Shown: positions 34,531-44,203, counted from the first letter of the stretch. The stretch: DNA of 64,000 bases from Paraconexibacter algicola (GCF_003044185.1 NZ_PYYB01000002.1:248001-312000), one strand, 5' to 3'. Made by a program: numbers and translations. Notes: generated by a model not told the origin, from the letters alone.

Positions 34531-35916
34531 ATGGCCCAGCCGCGCCCCGGCACCCTCGAGGCCCTCGCGGCCGCCGCCCCCGACCAGGTCGTCCTGCGCG
34601 AGCACGGCTCGGGCCGCACCCGCACCCGCGCGGCGTGGGACGAGCAGGCGGGCGCCCTCGCCGCCGTGCTCGCCGACCGTCACGGGGTCGGCCACGGAGC
34701 CCGCGTCGCGATCCTGCTCGCGCGCCCGCGGCTGGAGCTGCTCGACCTCGTCCTCGCGCTCGCGAAGCTCGGCGCGGTGCCGGTCCTGCTGCCGCCGGGT
34801 GCCGACCCCGCGCCCGCCGACCCGGCGGTGGTCTTCGCCGCGGCCGGCGACGGGCCGCCCACCGGCGCCCTCACGCTCGAGGAGGACCTCCCCGCGCTCG
34901 TCGCCGGCGCCCCCGCGGGGACGCGGCCGCTCAGCGGCTTCCGCACCGCCCCGCGGACGGTGCTCGCCACCGCGGGCATGCCGACCCGGCTGCTGGAGCG
35001 CGACGACACCCACACCGACGCGACTGCCCTGGCCACCGTCGCCGGGGATCTGCTCGTGCGGGCGGGGCACCGGCAGGGCCGCGGCCACCTGCTCGCCGCC
35101 GCGCCCTGGCTTCCGGCCACGCTGCTGCACGCGAACGTCGCCGCGCTCGCCGGCGGCGAGCTGACGATCGTGCCGTCGGGGCGCCCGCAGGACTGGCTCG
35201 ACGCCCTCGGGACCCACGAGCCCGGGACCGCCGTGCTGACGCCCGCCGACCTCGCGGCGATCCTCGCGCTCCCGGCCGCGACGCTCGAGGCGGCCGACAC
35301 CACGGCGCTCGACGCGCTGCTCGTCGCCGGGGACCACCTGCCGCTCCCCCACCGGCTCGCCGCGGCCGATCTGCTCGGCGAGGAGTCGGTCGCCCCCCTC
35401 TACGCGACCGCGGAGCTCGGCCCCGTCGCCCTGCTGCACCGCGAGGCGCTCACGGCCGACCCGGGCACCGCGGGCCTCCCGCTGCAGGGCGTCGAGGTGA
35501 CCGTGCGCGGGCCGGACGGCACCGCGGTCGGCCGCGGGACGGTCGGCCGGATCGACGCCCGCTCACCGCTGCGCGCGGACCCCGCCGACGCGACGAGCGG
35601 CGACCTCGGGCTCCGGGACGAGGACGGGCGGCTCGTGGTCCTCGGCCGTCGCTGGGACGGCTGGACCGACGACGACGGCCGTCCCGTGGGGCCGCTGCGG
35701 GCGCAGGACGCCGCCCTCGGCGACCCGGCCGTCGCCGCAGCGGTCGCCACCGCGGACGCGCTGCTGGTGCAGGCCGCCCCGGACGCCACGCCGGACCCGG
35801 GCGCGCTCGCCGACCGCGTCCGGGCCACCTGCGGGGCCGACGCGGCCCGTGACCTCGAGGTCCGCGTCGTGGCCCGGCTGGCGCGCGACCCGCTGGGTCG
35901 CCCGGTGAGCGCCTAG
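34531..35916 (+). CDS. Degenerate acyl-adenylate-forming (ANL superfamily) protein
   Basis: 461 residues with the ANL layout: an N-terminal RTRTRAAWDEQAGALAAVLA segment, a LLDLVLALAKLGAVPVLLPP core strand-helix, the hinge motif DLGLRDEDGRLVVLGRRWD, and a short C-terminal domain. The P-loop that should read TSGTTGxPKG is replaced by ATAGMPTRL, and the terminal catalytic lysine motif is LARDPLGRPVSA with Arg in place of Lys. It is therefore probably inactive as a ligase, or has a changed reaction. TAGCGT lies seven bases before ATG, with no Shine-Dalgarno sequence. Its stop overlaps the stop of the converging MBL gene. Confidence 0.72.
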   Translation: MAQPRPGTLEALAAAAPDQVVLREHGSGRTRTRAAWDEQAGALAAVLADRHGVGHGARVAILLARPRLELLDLVLALAKLGAVPVLLPPGADPAPADPAVVFAAAGDGPPTGALTLEEDLPALVAGAPAGTRPLSGFRTAPRTVLATAGMPTRLLERDDTHTDATALATVAGDLLVRAGHRQGRGHLLAAAPWLPATLLHANVAALAGGELTIVPSGRPQDWLDALGTHEPGTAVLTPADLAAILALPAATLEAADTTALDALLVAGDHLPLPHRLAAADLLGEESVAPLYATAELGPVALLHREALTADPGTAGLPLQGVEVTVRGPDGTAVGRGTVGRIDARSPLRADPADATSGDLGLRDEDGRLVVLGRRWDGWTDDDGRPVGPLRAQDAALGDPAVAAAVATADALLVQAAPDATPDPGALADRVRATCGADAARDLEVRVVARLARDPLGRPVSA

Positions 35917-36968
35917 GCGGGGCGCAGCACGCCGGCGTTGACGCCGCCGAGCAGGAACGCCCCGCGCAGCGACCACGCGCGCGGCGCGGGCACGAGCTCG
36001 GCGACCGGGAGCACGGTCCGCCACCGCGGGTCGGTGCGGTGGGCGTCGGCGACGGCACGCTCGAGCACCATGCTGTCGTGCTGGTCCAGCGCGCTCTCGG
36101 CGTCGGCCCCGACGAGCACCTCCTGGCCGGTCGCCTCGACGCGCTCGCGCAGGCCGGGCGAGCGCGACAGGTGCGGGTGCCAGGCGTCCGCGACGTGGCC
36201 GTTGCCGGAGACGACCCAGACGCCCTCGCGGGTGGCGAGCGCGAGCGAGCGGTGCCCGGTCGTGTGGCCGGGCGTCTGCAGGACCGCGACGCCCTCGCCG
36301 AGCAGCAGCGAGCCCTCCGTCTCGCGCAGGAGGTCGGTGCGTACGCCGTGCATCGCGCCGGCGTAACGCGGGCGCTGCGAGGGGTGCGGAGCGCGCAGCG
36401 TGTCGGTCTCCGCGCGCGCGACGAGCACCTCGGCGCGCGGCAGCAGCGGCGCCCGGACGGCGCGGTCGGTGCCGATCGGCACCTCGGTGCCCAGCAGCAG
36501 CCGTGGGTCCTGGCCGTGGAGGTGGCCGATGCCGCAGACGTCGACGTCCTCCGGCGTCAGGCCGAGGAGGTGCAGCGCGCTGGTGACGGTGTCCGGGCGG
36601 GCGAGGGCGGCGGGCAGGGTCGCGCCGTCGGCGGCCGGCGAGTCGGGCACCCGCGGGTCCCAGACGAGCACGCGGTCGGCGCCGGCCAGGTCGGTGAACC
36701 GCACGACGACGAGCCGGTGCACGACGGGCACGGTGCGCACCGGCGCGCGCCGCACGCCGGGGATCACCGTGCTGGCGGGGAGCGGCTCGACCACGAGGTC
36801 GAGCGTCCGCACGGCGGCGACCGGGGCGGCCGCGGTCAGCCGCGCCCGCACCTCCGTCGCGGCGGCCCTCAGCGCGGCGGGACGGTCCCCGCGCGGCCAC
36901 GTCGCCCAGGCGTCGTCGACCGCCTCCAGCGGTCGGGTGGGCAGATCGGTCCGGGTGGTCGGGCTCAC
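35913..36968 (-). CDS. MBL-fold metallo-hydrolase-like protein with an altered metal motif
   Basis: 351 residues. Later MBL motifs are present: TPGHTTGHRSLAL (third metal His) and SGNGHVADAW. The first motif, normally HxHxDH, reads HLHGQD, so one metal ligand set is incomplete, which suggests altered metal binding or loss of activity. Residues 1-120 form a leader domain before the MBL core. It converges on the ANL-like gene with a 4-bp overlap. TAGGGT lies nine bases before the GTG start. Substrate unknown. Confidence 0.75.
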   Translation of the reverse strand: MSPTTRTDLPTRPLEAVDDAWATWPRGDRPAALRAAATEVRARLTAAAPVAAVRTLDLVVEPLPASTVIPGVRRAPVRTVPVVHRLVVVRFTDLAGADRVLVWDPRVPDSPAADGATLPAALARPDTVTSALHLLGLTPEDVDVCGIGHLHGQDPRLLLGTEVPIGTDRAVRAPLLPRAEVLVARAETDTLRAPHPSQRPRYAGAMHGVRTDLLRETEGSLLLGEGVAVLQTPGHTTGHRSLALATREGVWVVSGNGHVADAWHPHLSRSPGLRERVEATGQEVLVGADAESALDQHDSMVLERAVADAHRTDPRWRTVLPVAELVPAPRAWSLRGAFLLGGVNAGVLRPA

Positions 36969-36988
36969 GCCCGACCGACCCTACTTCC

Positions 36989-38005
36989 TCACTGGGCGGG
37001 AGCGCTCCACTGTGCCTCGGCGAGGTCGTCCCCGGCCTGCGCGAGCGCGGCCGGCGTCTCGACCTGCGGGGTGTCGCGGAGGTACCACTCGGCGTCCAGC
37101 GCCGCCTGGCAGCCGCTGCCGGCCGCGGTGATCGCCTGCCGGTAGGTGTGGTCGACGAGGTCGCCGGCGCCGAACACGCCGGGCCGGTTCGTGCGGGTCG
37201 AGCGGCCCTCGACCTTCACGTAGCCCTCGTCGTCGACGTCGATCTGCCCGCGGACGAGCTCGGACTGGGGCTCGTGGCCGATCGCGATGAACGCGCCGCC
37301 CATCGGGAGCTCCTCGATCTCGCCGGTCTCGGCGTGCTTGAGCCGCGCGATCCGCTCGAACGGTCCGTCCCCCTCGAGGAACGCGTCGACGTGGTACGGC
37401 GTGCGCCACTCGATGTTCTCGATCTGGCGGGCGCGGTCGAGCATGATCTTCGAGGCGCGGAACTCGTCACGCCGGTGCACGACGGTGACCTTCGAGCCGA
37501 ACTTCGCGAGGAACATCGCCTCCTCCATCGCGGAGTCGCCACCGCCGACGATCACGATCGGCTTGTCGCGGAAGAACGCGGCGTCGCAGGTGGCGCAGTA
37601 GGAGATCCCCTGGCCGGAGAGCTCCTCCTCCCCCGGCACGCCGAGCTTCTTGTGCTCCGCGCCCATCGCGAGGATGACGGTGCGCGCACGGTGCTCGTCG
37701 TCGCCGACCTTCACGACGTGGATGCCGCCGGGCTCCTGCGCGAACCGGACCTCCTCGGCGAGATCGGTCACGAAGCGGGTGCCGAACCGCTCGGCCTGGT
37801 CGCGCATCGTCTGCATCAGCGCGGGGCCGTCGATGCCGTCGCGGAAGCCGGGGTAGTTCTCGACCTCGGTGGTCTGCTGCAGCAGGCCGCCCCAGGCGAA
37901 CCCCTCGATGACGAGCGGCTCGAGGTTCGCGCGCGCCGTGTAGAGCGCCGCGGTGTAGCCCGCCGGGCCGCTGCCGATGATGATCACGTTCTCGATGTCC
38001 GCCAT
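36989..38005 (-). CDS. trxB: Thioredoxin reductase
   Basis: 338 residues from the ATG at 38005, preceded by GGAG at a good distance; an upstream in-frame start would add nine residues without support. FAD loop [20 protein letters not shown], redox pair CATC (Cys137, Cys140), NADPH loop [18 protein letters not shown] with HRRDEFRAS, and [16 protein letters not shown]. It reduces thioredoxin with NADPH. No thioredoxin gene is adjacent. Upstream, ACTATACAAAG near 38045 (minus strand) is a good AT-rich -10 candidate. Confidence 0.96.
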   Translation of the reverse strand: MADIENVIIIGSGPAGYTAALYTARANLEPLVIEGFAWGGLLQQTTEVENYPGFRDGIDGPALMQTMRDQAERFGTRFVTDLAEEVRFAQEPGGIHVVKVGDDEHRARTVILAMGAEHKKLGVPGEEELSGQGISYCATCDAAFFRDKPIVIVGGGDSAMEEAMFLAKFGSKVTVVHRRDEFRASKIMLDRARQIENIEWRTPYHVDAFLEGDGPFERIARLKHAETGEIEELPMGGAFIAIGHEPQSELVRGQIDVDDEGYVKVEGRSTRTNRPGVFGAGDLVDHTYRQAITAAGSGCQAALDAEWYLRDTPQVETPAALAQAGDDLAEAQWSAPAQ

Positions 38006-38077
38006 GGTGCTCCGTCCGCTTTCCGGTATCACTTCACTTTGTATAGTACCGGACCGGTCCAGCGGTCCGGACGCCGC

Positions 38078-39424
38078 TCACGCCGTCTGCGCCCCGTCGA
38101 GCGCCGGCGCGCCATCGGCCCGCTGCTCGCGCCAGCCGGCGACCGTCCGCCGCAACTGGAAGTAGGCGACGATCCCGGGGATCGTCGGCAGCCAGAACGC
38201 GAACACGCGGTAGGCGAGCACGGCGACGAGCGCCAGCGACCCGCCGACGCCGAAGGCGACGAACGCCCCGATCATCCCGCCGTCCACCCCGCCGACACCG
38301 CCGGGCAGCGGCAGCAGGTTGCCGAGCATCCCGACGAAGTACGCCATCACGATGACCGCCCACGGCGGCGCCTCCCCGAAGGCGTGGAAGCACGCCCACA
38401 GGATCGCGATGTTGAAGCCCCAGTAGGCGATGACGCCGACGAGCGCCGGGTCCCGGCGCCCGATGTGCCGCAGCGCGATGCGCACGCCGGAGGAGATCGC
38501 CGCGGGCACCGTCGACAGCCGCACGGCGACCCGCGACAGCCGGCCCGAACCGCCCGCCCAGCGCTCGAACCGCCGCTCGACGTCCGCCGGGACGAACGTC
38601 ATCAGCAGCGCGATCGTGATCACCGCGAGCCCGAAGACCGCCGGGATCACGGTGACCCCGAACGGCGCCGGGCCCTCCAGGAGGTTCCAGCGCAGCCCGT
38701 AGCCACAGAGCACGAGCGCCGCCATGTACACGGCGTAGGTGAGCACGAGGAACGCGATCGAGCGGTCCGCCACGTCGCGCCGTGACATGCCGCTGCGTCG
38801 CAGCGCCCAGGCGGTGAGCGCGATCCCGCCGGCGCCGCCGGCCGCGAACAGCCGCGTGGCCGCCAGCCCGGCCATGGTGATCTGGTAGCTCTCGCGGTAG
38901 CCGATGCGGTGCCGTGCCTCGCCCGTGACGTAGACGCCCTGGAACAGCCCGACGTACCCGGCGAACGACAGGACGCTGAACGCGAACGCGAGCGCCAGCC
39001 ACCACGGGTCGCCGTCGCCGAGCCGGTTCCAGGTGTCCTCCAGGCCGCTGAGCTGCGGCAGCACGAAGTAGAAGAACGCGACGGCCCCGAGGATGAAGAC
39101 GACCCCGAGGATCAGGGAGCGCCGGTCGAACTGGACCCGCGGCATCTCCTCGTCGAGGTGGTCGTCGTCGAGCTCGGCGGTCGACAGGGCCTCGCCGGCG
39201 AGCTCGGCCGCGACGCGCGGCGCGTCCTTGACGCCCATGCCGCCGAGCTGCGGCTGGGTCCGCGCGGGCCGGACCGGGCCGGCCGCCGGGACGTGCGGCG
39301 GCGCGGGTGGGGCGGCGGCGGCCGTCGGCGCCGGGGGCTCGGGGACGACCGGGTCGGGCGCCGCGGGCGGCAGGTCCGGGGCCGGCGGCACGTCGCCGAC
39401 CGGTGGCTGCTCGCCCTGGCTCAT
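38078..39424 (-). CDS. Flippase-like integral membrane protein (lysylphosphatidylglycerol synthetase/UPF0104 family)
   Basis: 448 residues. The N-terminus is a Pro/Ala-rich cytoplasmic region (about 1-85), then eight or nine transmembrane helices. The family signature GGVGGVDGGMIGAFVAFGV in the last third, with GNLLPLPGG before it, is the LPG_synthase_TM/flippase-like pattern. It may move or modify lipid carriers. It overlaps the PAP2 phosphatase gene as ATGA, so the pair probably acts in lipid or glycolipid metabolism. Confidence 0.85.
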   Translation of the reverse strand: MSQGEQPPVGDVPPAPDLPPAAPDPVVPEPPAPTAAAAPPAPPHVPAAGPVRPARTQPQLGGMGVKDAPRVAAELAGEALSTAELDDDHLDEEMPRVQFDRRSLILGVVFILGAVAFFYFVLPQLSGLEDTWNRLGDGDPWWLALAFAFSVLSFAGYVGLFQGVYVTGEARHRIGYRESYQITMAGLAATRLFAAGGAGGIALTAWALRRSGMSRRDVADRSIAFLVLTYAVYMAALVLCGYGLRWNLLEGPAPFGVTVIPAVFGLAVITIALLMTFVPADVERRFERWAGGSGRLSRVAVRLSTVPAAISSGVRIALRHIGRRDPALVGVIAYWGFNIAILWACFHAFGEAPPWAVIVMAYFVGMLGNLLPLPGGVGGVDGGMIGAFVAFGVGGSLALVAVLAYRVFAFWLPTIPGIVAYFQLRRTVAGWREQRADGAPALDGAQTA

Positions 39425-40338
39425 GGGTGGGCGGCGGCCTCCAGCCGCTGCACCCCGCGCGAGAACGCGCGCAGCGCAGGTCCGGCGCGCGGGCCGACGC
39501 GCCGCACGCCCTCCGCCAGCCCCAGGCCCGCGAGGAGATCCACGACGTAATGCTCCCCGAGGTAGACCAGGCCGAACCCCAGGGTCAGCGCGTAGGTCCA
39601 GCCGACCGTACCCGCGACCCGGCCGGTCTCGGCCAGGAGCCGGGCGGCCATCACGGATGTGGCGAAGTGCAGGGACGGCATGGCGGCCAGCGGGTTTCCT
39701 CCGAGGAAACCGTACAGCGGCCCCCACCCGTCCTTCCAGAACTCCTCGCCGTGCTCGACCATCATGCGCCGCATCGCGGGCGCGCGACCCTCCTGCGCCG
39801 CGTACCACGGCGGTGCGGTGGGGATCGCCCAGTAGCCGATCAGGCCGAGGTCGAACACGCCGTACATCCTCGCCGCCCCGGCCGGGAACCGCTCGGGGTG
39901 TCGCACCAAGAGATAGGCGACCGTTCCGTGGGGGACGAGGAACCACAGCCAGTGGGTCCAGACGAGCGCCTGCTCGGCCGGACGCACGACGCCCTCCCGC
40001 CCCAGCGCCCGCTGGAGGCGCACGCCGGGCAGCTCGCCCAGGCCGATGACGCGGTCGATCCGCACCGGGTAGTCGATCCGCACCCGCTGCGCCTGGCGCT
40101 CGGGGTCGTCGGCGGGCATCTCGTAGGTCGCGATGTACGCCCACATCTGCAGCACGCAGGTGGCGACGTCGCGACCCCGGCTGCGGGGCAGCGCGACGCA
40201 GACCGCCACGGGGGCGGTCGCGGCCGTCGCGGTGACGACCGGCGGGGGCAGGCGCAGCCTGCGACGGACGAGCGGCGCCGCGACTCCGGCGACCACCGCT
40301 CCCCAGGCTGCCGCCTTGATGGCGCTCGACACGCGCAC
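39421..40338 (-). CDS. PAP2-superfamily membrane protein (inositolphosphotransferase-like)
   Basis: 305 residues from the GTG at 40338 (GTG at 40332 is an alternative). Several transmembrane helices, with the PAP2 signatures GGNPLAAMPSLHFATSVMAA and LYLGEHYVVDLLAG-type text holding the catalytic His residues (YLGEHYVVD). The arrangement resembles actinobacterial PAP2/inositol phosphoceramide synthase-like proteins. It probably hydrolyses or transfers a phospholipid head group. Its divergent neighbour is an SDR only 24 bp away. Confidence 0.83.
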   Translation of the reverse strand: MRVSSAIKAAAWGAVVAGVAAPLVRRRLRLPPPVVTATAATAPVAVCVALPRSRGRDVATCVLQMWAYIATYEMPADDPERQAQRVRIDYPVRIDRVIGLGELPGVRLQRALGREGVVRPAEQALVWTHWLWFLVPHGTVAYLLVRHPERFPAGAARMYGVFDLGLIGYWAIPTAPPWYAAQEGRAPAMRRMMVEHGEEFWKDGWGPLYGFLGGNPLAAMPSLHFATSVMAARLLAETGRVAGTVGWTYALTLGFGLVYLGEHYVVDLLAGLGLAEGVRRVGPRAGPALRAFSRGVQRLEAAAHP

Positions 40339-40362
40339 GGCGCGGCCAGTATAGGTTCGGCC
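40339..40362. promoter_or_regulatory. 24-bp divergent promoter with overlapping -10 elements
   Basis: AGTATAGGTT (40348-40357) gives TATACT on the minus strand, nine bases before the PAP2 GTG, and TATAGG/TAGGTT on the plus strand, five to seven bases before the SDR ATG. Both -10s occupy the same ten base pairs, so RNA polymerase can use only one at a time. Confidence 0.55.
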
Positions 40363-41364
40363 ATGGACGACGGGACGCGCGAGGGCGCAGAGGGTCGGCG
40401 CATCGTGGTCACGGGCGCGGGCGGGTTCATCGGCGCGGCCCTGTGCCGTCGGCTGGTGGCCGACGGCGACGAGGTGGTGGGCCTGGACCGCTCCCCCGCC
40501 GTCGCGGACCGCGTGCAGGCGACCGGGGCGACGTTCCGGGCGGCCGACGTCACCGACCCGGCCGGCGTCGCCGCCGCGGTGGAGGGCGCCGACGGCGTGA
40601 TCCACACGGCGGCGCTCGTGTCGGACTGGGGCGCGATGGCGGACTTCGTGCGCGTGAACGTCGGTGGCACGCGCACCGTGCTGGACGCCGCGCAGGCGGC
40701 GGGCGTGCGCCGCGTGGTGCACCTGTCGTCGGTGGCGACGTGGGGCTACGAGTTCCGGGGCGACCTCGCCTCCGAGGACGCGCCTGCCCGCGTGTGCGGC
40801 GCGCCCTACGTGGACACGAAGACGGCCTCGCACCTGCTCGCGCTCGGGCGCGGGGCCGCGGTCGTCCGTCCCGGGGACGTCTACGGCCCGCACTCCGAGC
40901 CGTGGACGAGCCGGCCCGTGCGGATGCTGCGCGCCGGGCGCTTCGTGCTGCCCGGCGACGGCGGCGGCATCCTGACCCCGGTCTACGTCGACGATCTCGT
41001 GGACTGCGTCGTCCTCGCGCTGCGCCACCCGGACGCGGGCGGCCGCGCGGTCACGGCCCACGACGGCTCCCCGGTCACCGCGCGCGAATTCTTCGGCCAC
41101 TACGCGCGGATGCTCGGCCAGGGCCCGGTGCGGACCCTCCCGGCGCCGCTGCTGCGCGCCGCCGCGCTGGCGTTCGAGACCGTCGCGCGCCGGACGGGCG
41201 GCACCCCGGACGTCACGCGCCAGGCGCTCACGTACATCACGCGCCGGGGCGCGTACCCGAACTCGGCGGCGCGCGACCTGCTCGGCTGGGAGCCCCGCGT
41301 CGACCTGGCGGAGGGCATGCGCCGGACCGAGGCGTGGCTGCGTGACGACGGGCTCCTGGGGTAG
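40363..41364 (+). CDS. NAD-dependent epimerase/dehydratase (extended SDR, 3-beta-HSD-like)
   Basis: 333 residues. NAD loop VVTGAGGFIGAALCRRLVAD, catalytic YxxxK in PYVDTKTASHLL, VVRPGDVYGP and the HDG/GHY substrate region. The architecture resembles actinobacterial 3-beta-hydroxysteroid dehydrogenase/isomerase-like or sugar-epimerase SDRs. Substrate unknown. It is followed by a protein kinase gene 9 bp downstream, so cotranscription is likely. Confidence 0.87.
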   Translation: MDDGTREGAEGRRIVVTGAGGFIGAALCRRLVADGDEVVGLDRSPAVADRVQATGATFRAADVTDPAGVAAAVEGADGVIHTAALVSDWGAMADFVRVNVGGTRTVLDAAQAAGVRRVVHLSSVATWGYEFRGDLASEDAPARVCGAPYVDTKTASHLLALGRGAAVVRPGDVYGPHSEPWTSRPVRMLRAGRFVLPGDGGGILTPVYVDDLVDCVVLALRHPDAGGRAVTAHDGSPVTAREFFGHYARMLGQGPVRTLPAPLLRAAALAFETVARRTGGTPDVTRQALTYITRRGAYPNSAARDLLGWEPRVDLAEGMRRTEAWLRDDGLLG

Positions 41365-41373
41365 AACGGGCGC

Positions 41374-43485
41374 GTGACGCCCACCGAACTGCCACACGGG
41401 ACGCTCTTCGCGGGCCACGAGATCCTCGGGGTCGCCGGGCGCGGCGGCATGGGCGTCGTCTACCGCGCGCGCCAGCTGGACCTCGACCGCACCGTCGCGC
41501 TGAAGCTCATCGCGCCCTCGCTGGCGGAGGACCCGTCGTTCCGCGAGCGGTTCATCCGCGAGTCCCGCGTGGCGGCGTCGCTGGACCACCCGAACGTCAT
41601 CCCCGTGTTCTCCGCAGGCGAGGAGGACGGCGTCCTGTACCTGGCGATGCGGTTCGTGCAGGGCGACGACCTGCGGACGCTCGTGCGGCGGGAGGGCCCG
41701 CTCAGCGGGCCGCGGGCCGCCCAGATCGTCCGCCAGGTCGGCGCGGCGCTCGACGCGGCCCACACGCGCGGCGTCGTGCACCGGGACGTCAAGCCCGCCA
41801 ACGTCCTGCTCGGCGAGGGCGACCACGCGTACCTGACCGACTTCGGCCTGACCAAGCGCGTGGACTCCGCCGGCGGCCAGACCCGGCCGGGCGGCTGGGT
41901 CGGCACGCTCGGCTACGTCGCGCCCGAGCAGATCCGCGGCGAGCGCGTCGACGCCCGCACCGACGTGTACGCGCTGGGGTGCGTGCTGCACCACGCCCTC
42001 AGCGGCGAGGCGCCGTACCGGCGGGACTCCGACGAGGCGACGATGTGGGCGCACCTGCACGACGACCCGCCACCGCTGGTGGTCGAGGGCCTCTCCCCCG
42101 CGTTCGACGCGGTGGTCGCCCGCGCGCTGGCGAAGGACCCGGCCGAGCGCTTCCCCTCCGCGGGCGACCTCGGGCGGGCGGCCCTCGCCGCCGCCGACGG
42201 CCGCGCGGACCTCGCCGCCGCCGCCGGCCGCGTCGTGGCGACCGGGGCGGCCGCGCCGCAGGGGCGCGACGACCGGCCCACCGCCGCCCCGCAGCCGCCG
42301 GCCCCCGCGACCGACCCGGACGCGACCCGGACCGGCACCCCGGCCACCGATCGCGTCCCCGGCGGTCCTCCCACCCCGGCCACCGACCAGGTGACGCCCA
42401 CGGGTCCGACCGCCGCCGGCCCGACCGCGACCGGCGGGCGCGCGGGCGGCGCCCGTCGCCCCGTCGCGATCGCCGCGGCCGCAGCCGTGCTGCTGGCGGC
42501 GGGCGGGATCGGCGCCGCGCTGCTGCTCGGCGACGGCGACGAGCCGACCACGCCGCGGACCGCGACGACCGGGACCACCACGACGACCACGGACCGACCG
42601 CGGGTCGCGCGGGTGACGGCGACGCTCAGCGCGGGCTCGCGGCCCAACGACGTGGCCGCCGGGCCGCGCGGGCTGGTGTGGATCGTCAGCAACCCCGACC
42701 GCCGCATGAGCCTCGTCGACGGCGACCGCGACCGCCGCGGCGACCGCCAGCCCGAGATCGGCCCGGGCGCGCAGAGCGTCGCGGCGGGCCTCGGGCGGAT
42801 CTGGGTCGTCAAGAACGGCACGAACTCGCTGATCCAGCTGAGCGACCGCAGCGGCGTGCGGACCGGCGCCGCGACCGTGCGGCTGCCCGCCGGGGAGCCG
42901 GTGCGCGTGCGGACCGGCGAGGGCGCCGTCTGGGTCGGCATCCGCGGCAGCGCCCCGGTCTCCCCGGACATGGTCGAGACCGTCGTGAAGATCGACCCCT
43001 CCAGCGGCACGCAGCAGTCGATCGCCGTGCGCGGCGGGGTCCAGGACCTCGACGTCGGCGCGGGCGCGGTCTGGGTCACCGGCCGCGGCAGCGAGACCGT
43101 CACCCGCATCGACGCGCGCACGGGCGCGCAGCGGCGGTCCTCCACGGGCCGGATGCCGCGCGGCGTCGCCGTGGGCGGCGGCAGCGTCTGGGTCGCCAAC
43201 AGCGCCGAGGGCTCGGTGACGCGGATCGCGGTCGACGACGCCACCGACCGCGACCGCGTCCGCGTGGGCACCGCGCCGCGGGGCGTCGCCTACGGGGCGG
43301 GGGGCGTCTGGGTGACCAACGAGCTCGACGACACCGTCACGCGGATCGACCCGCGCAGCAGCGAGGTCGTCGGCGAGCCGATCGACGGGGTGGGGCGACG
43401 GCCCGCCGCGCTCTCGGCCCGCGGGGACCGCGTCTGGGTCGTGTCGCCGCAGGACGGCACGGTCGCCGAGATCCGCGTGCCCTGA
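41374..43485 (+). CDS. Transmembrane Ser/Thr protein kinase with extracellular beta-propeller
   Basis: 703 residues, GTG start. A PknB/PknD-type kinase domain (about 12-270): Gly loop GRGGMGVVYRA, catalytic HRDVKPANVLL, DFGLTKR and APEQ activation-segment end. A Pro/Thr-rich linker and one transmembrane helix (about 362-387, VAIAAAAAVLLAAGGIGAAL) lead to an outer six- or seven-bladed beta-propeller (about 405-703) of repeats ending VWV(T/A)N. It senses an external signal and phosphorylates cytoplasmic Ser/Thr targets. The convergent FHA-HTH gene 3 bp away is an obvious substrate. Confidence 0.93.
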   Translation: MTPTELPHGTLFAGHEILGVAGRGGMGVVYRARQLDLDRTVALKLIAPSLAEDPSFRERFIRESRVAASLDHPNVIPVFSAGEEDGVLYLAMRFVQGDDLRTLVRREGPLSGPRAAQIVRQVGAALDAAHTRGVVHRDVKPANVLLGEGDHAYLTDFGLTKRVDSAGGQTRPGGWVGTLGYVAPEQIRGERVDARTDVYALGCVLHHALSGEAPYRRDSDEATMWAHLHDDPPPLVVEGLSPAFDAVVARALAKDPAERFPSAGDLGRAALAAADGRADLAAAAGRVVATGAAAPQGRDDRPTAAPQPPAPATDPDATRTGTPATDRVPGGPPTPATDQVTPTGPTAAGPTATGGRAGGARRPVAIAAAAAVLLAAGGIGAALLLGDGDEPTTPRTATTGTTTTTTDRPRVARVTATLSAGSRPNDVAAGPRGLVWIVSNPDRRMSLVDGDRDRRGDRQPEIGPGAQSVAAGLGRIWVVKNGTNSLIQLSDRSGVRTGAATVRLPAGEPVRVRTGEGAVWVGIRGSAPVSPDMVETVVKIDPSSGTQQSIAVRGGVQDLDVGAGAVWVTGRGSETVTRIDARTGAQRRSSTGRMPRGVAVGGGSVWVANSAEGSVTRIAVDDATDRDRVRVGTAPRGVAYGAGGVWVTNELDDTVTRIDPRSSEVVGEPIDGVGRRPAALSARGDRVWVVSPQDGTVAEIRVP

Positions 43486-43488
43486 CCG

Positions 43489-44172
43489 TCAGAGGTCGCG
43501 GACGGCGATGACGCCGCGCTGCAGCGCCTCGGCCACGAGCCGGGAGCGCTTCTGGTTCTGCGGCAGGTGCTCGATCCCGAACCGCTGGAACAGGCCGCGC
43601 AGGTGCGCCTTGACCGCGTCGACGCTGAGGTGCAGCGCGTCGGCGATCTCCTGGTTGGTGGCCGGGACGGCGAACTCGTCGTGCTTGTACGGGCGCGCGA
43701 GCGCGAGCAGGACCTGGCGCTGGGTCGCCGACAGCTCGGCGGGCGCCGCGCCGTCGCTGGCGACCTGGGTCGGCCGGGACTCCTCCAGCTCCGGCCGCCG
43801 GTAGGCCAGCAGCGTGCGGCCGACCCGCACGACGTCGCCGTCGCGCAGCCGGTACCGGCCGCTGATCCGCTGCTGGTTGACGTAGGTGCCGTTGCGCGAG
43901 AGGCCGTCGTCGCTGATCGTCCACTCGCCGGCGATCAGCTCGAGCTCGGCGTGCAGGCGGCTGACCTCGTCGTCCCAGCCCAGCGCGACGTCGCAGGTCG
44001 TGCCGCGGCCGAGGCTGAGCCGCTCCCGCGCGCCGTCGAGCTCGACGAGCGTCTGCGCGCCCTCGCCGTCGCGCAGCACGAGGAACGGGCGCCCGAGCCG
44101 CTCCGCATCGATCCGCGCGCGGAGCTCGGCCGGCGAGGCGGCGTGCGCGGCGAGCGGCGAGCGATCGGACAT
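43489..44172 (-). CDS. FHA domain-HTH DNA-binding protein
   Basis: 227 residues. An FHA domain (about 30-125) has the phosphothreonine-binding residues in SLGRGTTCDVAL, SRLHAEL and LSRNGTYVN. A C-terminal winged HTH (about 145-215; EIADALHLSVDAVKAHLRGL) resembles LuxR/sigma region 4. It would bind DNA in response to phosphothreonine on a partner. It converges on the kinase and is divergent from an ECF sigma gene, with three palindromes in the shared 154-bp gap. The kinase-FHA-sigma order suggests one signalling module, which is inference. Confidence 0.87.
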   Translation of the reverse strand: MSDRSPLAAHAASPAELRARIDAERLGRPFLVLRDGEGAQTLVELDGARERLSLGRGTTCDVALGWDDEVSRLHAELELIAGEWTISDDGLSRNGTYVNQQRISGRYRLRDGDVVRVGRTLLAYRRPELEESRPTQVASDGAAPAELSATQRQVLLALARPYKHDEFAVPATNQEIADALHLSVDAVKAHLRGLFQRFGIEHLPQNQKRSRLVAEALQRGVIAVRDL

Positions 44173-44203
44173 GCGCCAAGGGTCGCACAGCGTCCGGCCA
44201 CCT

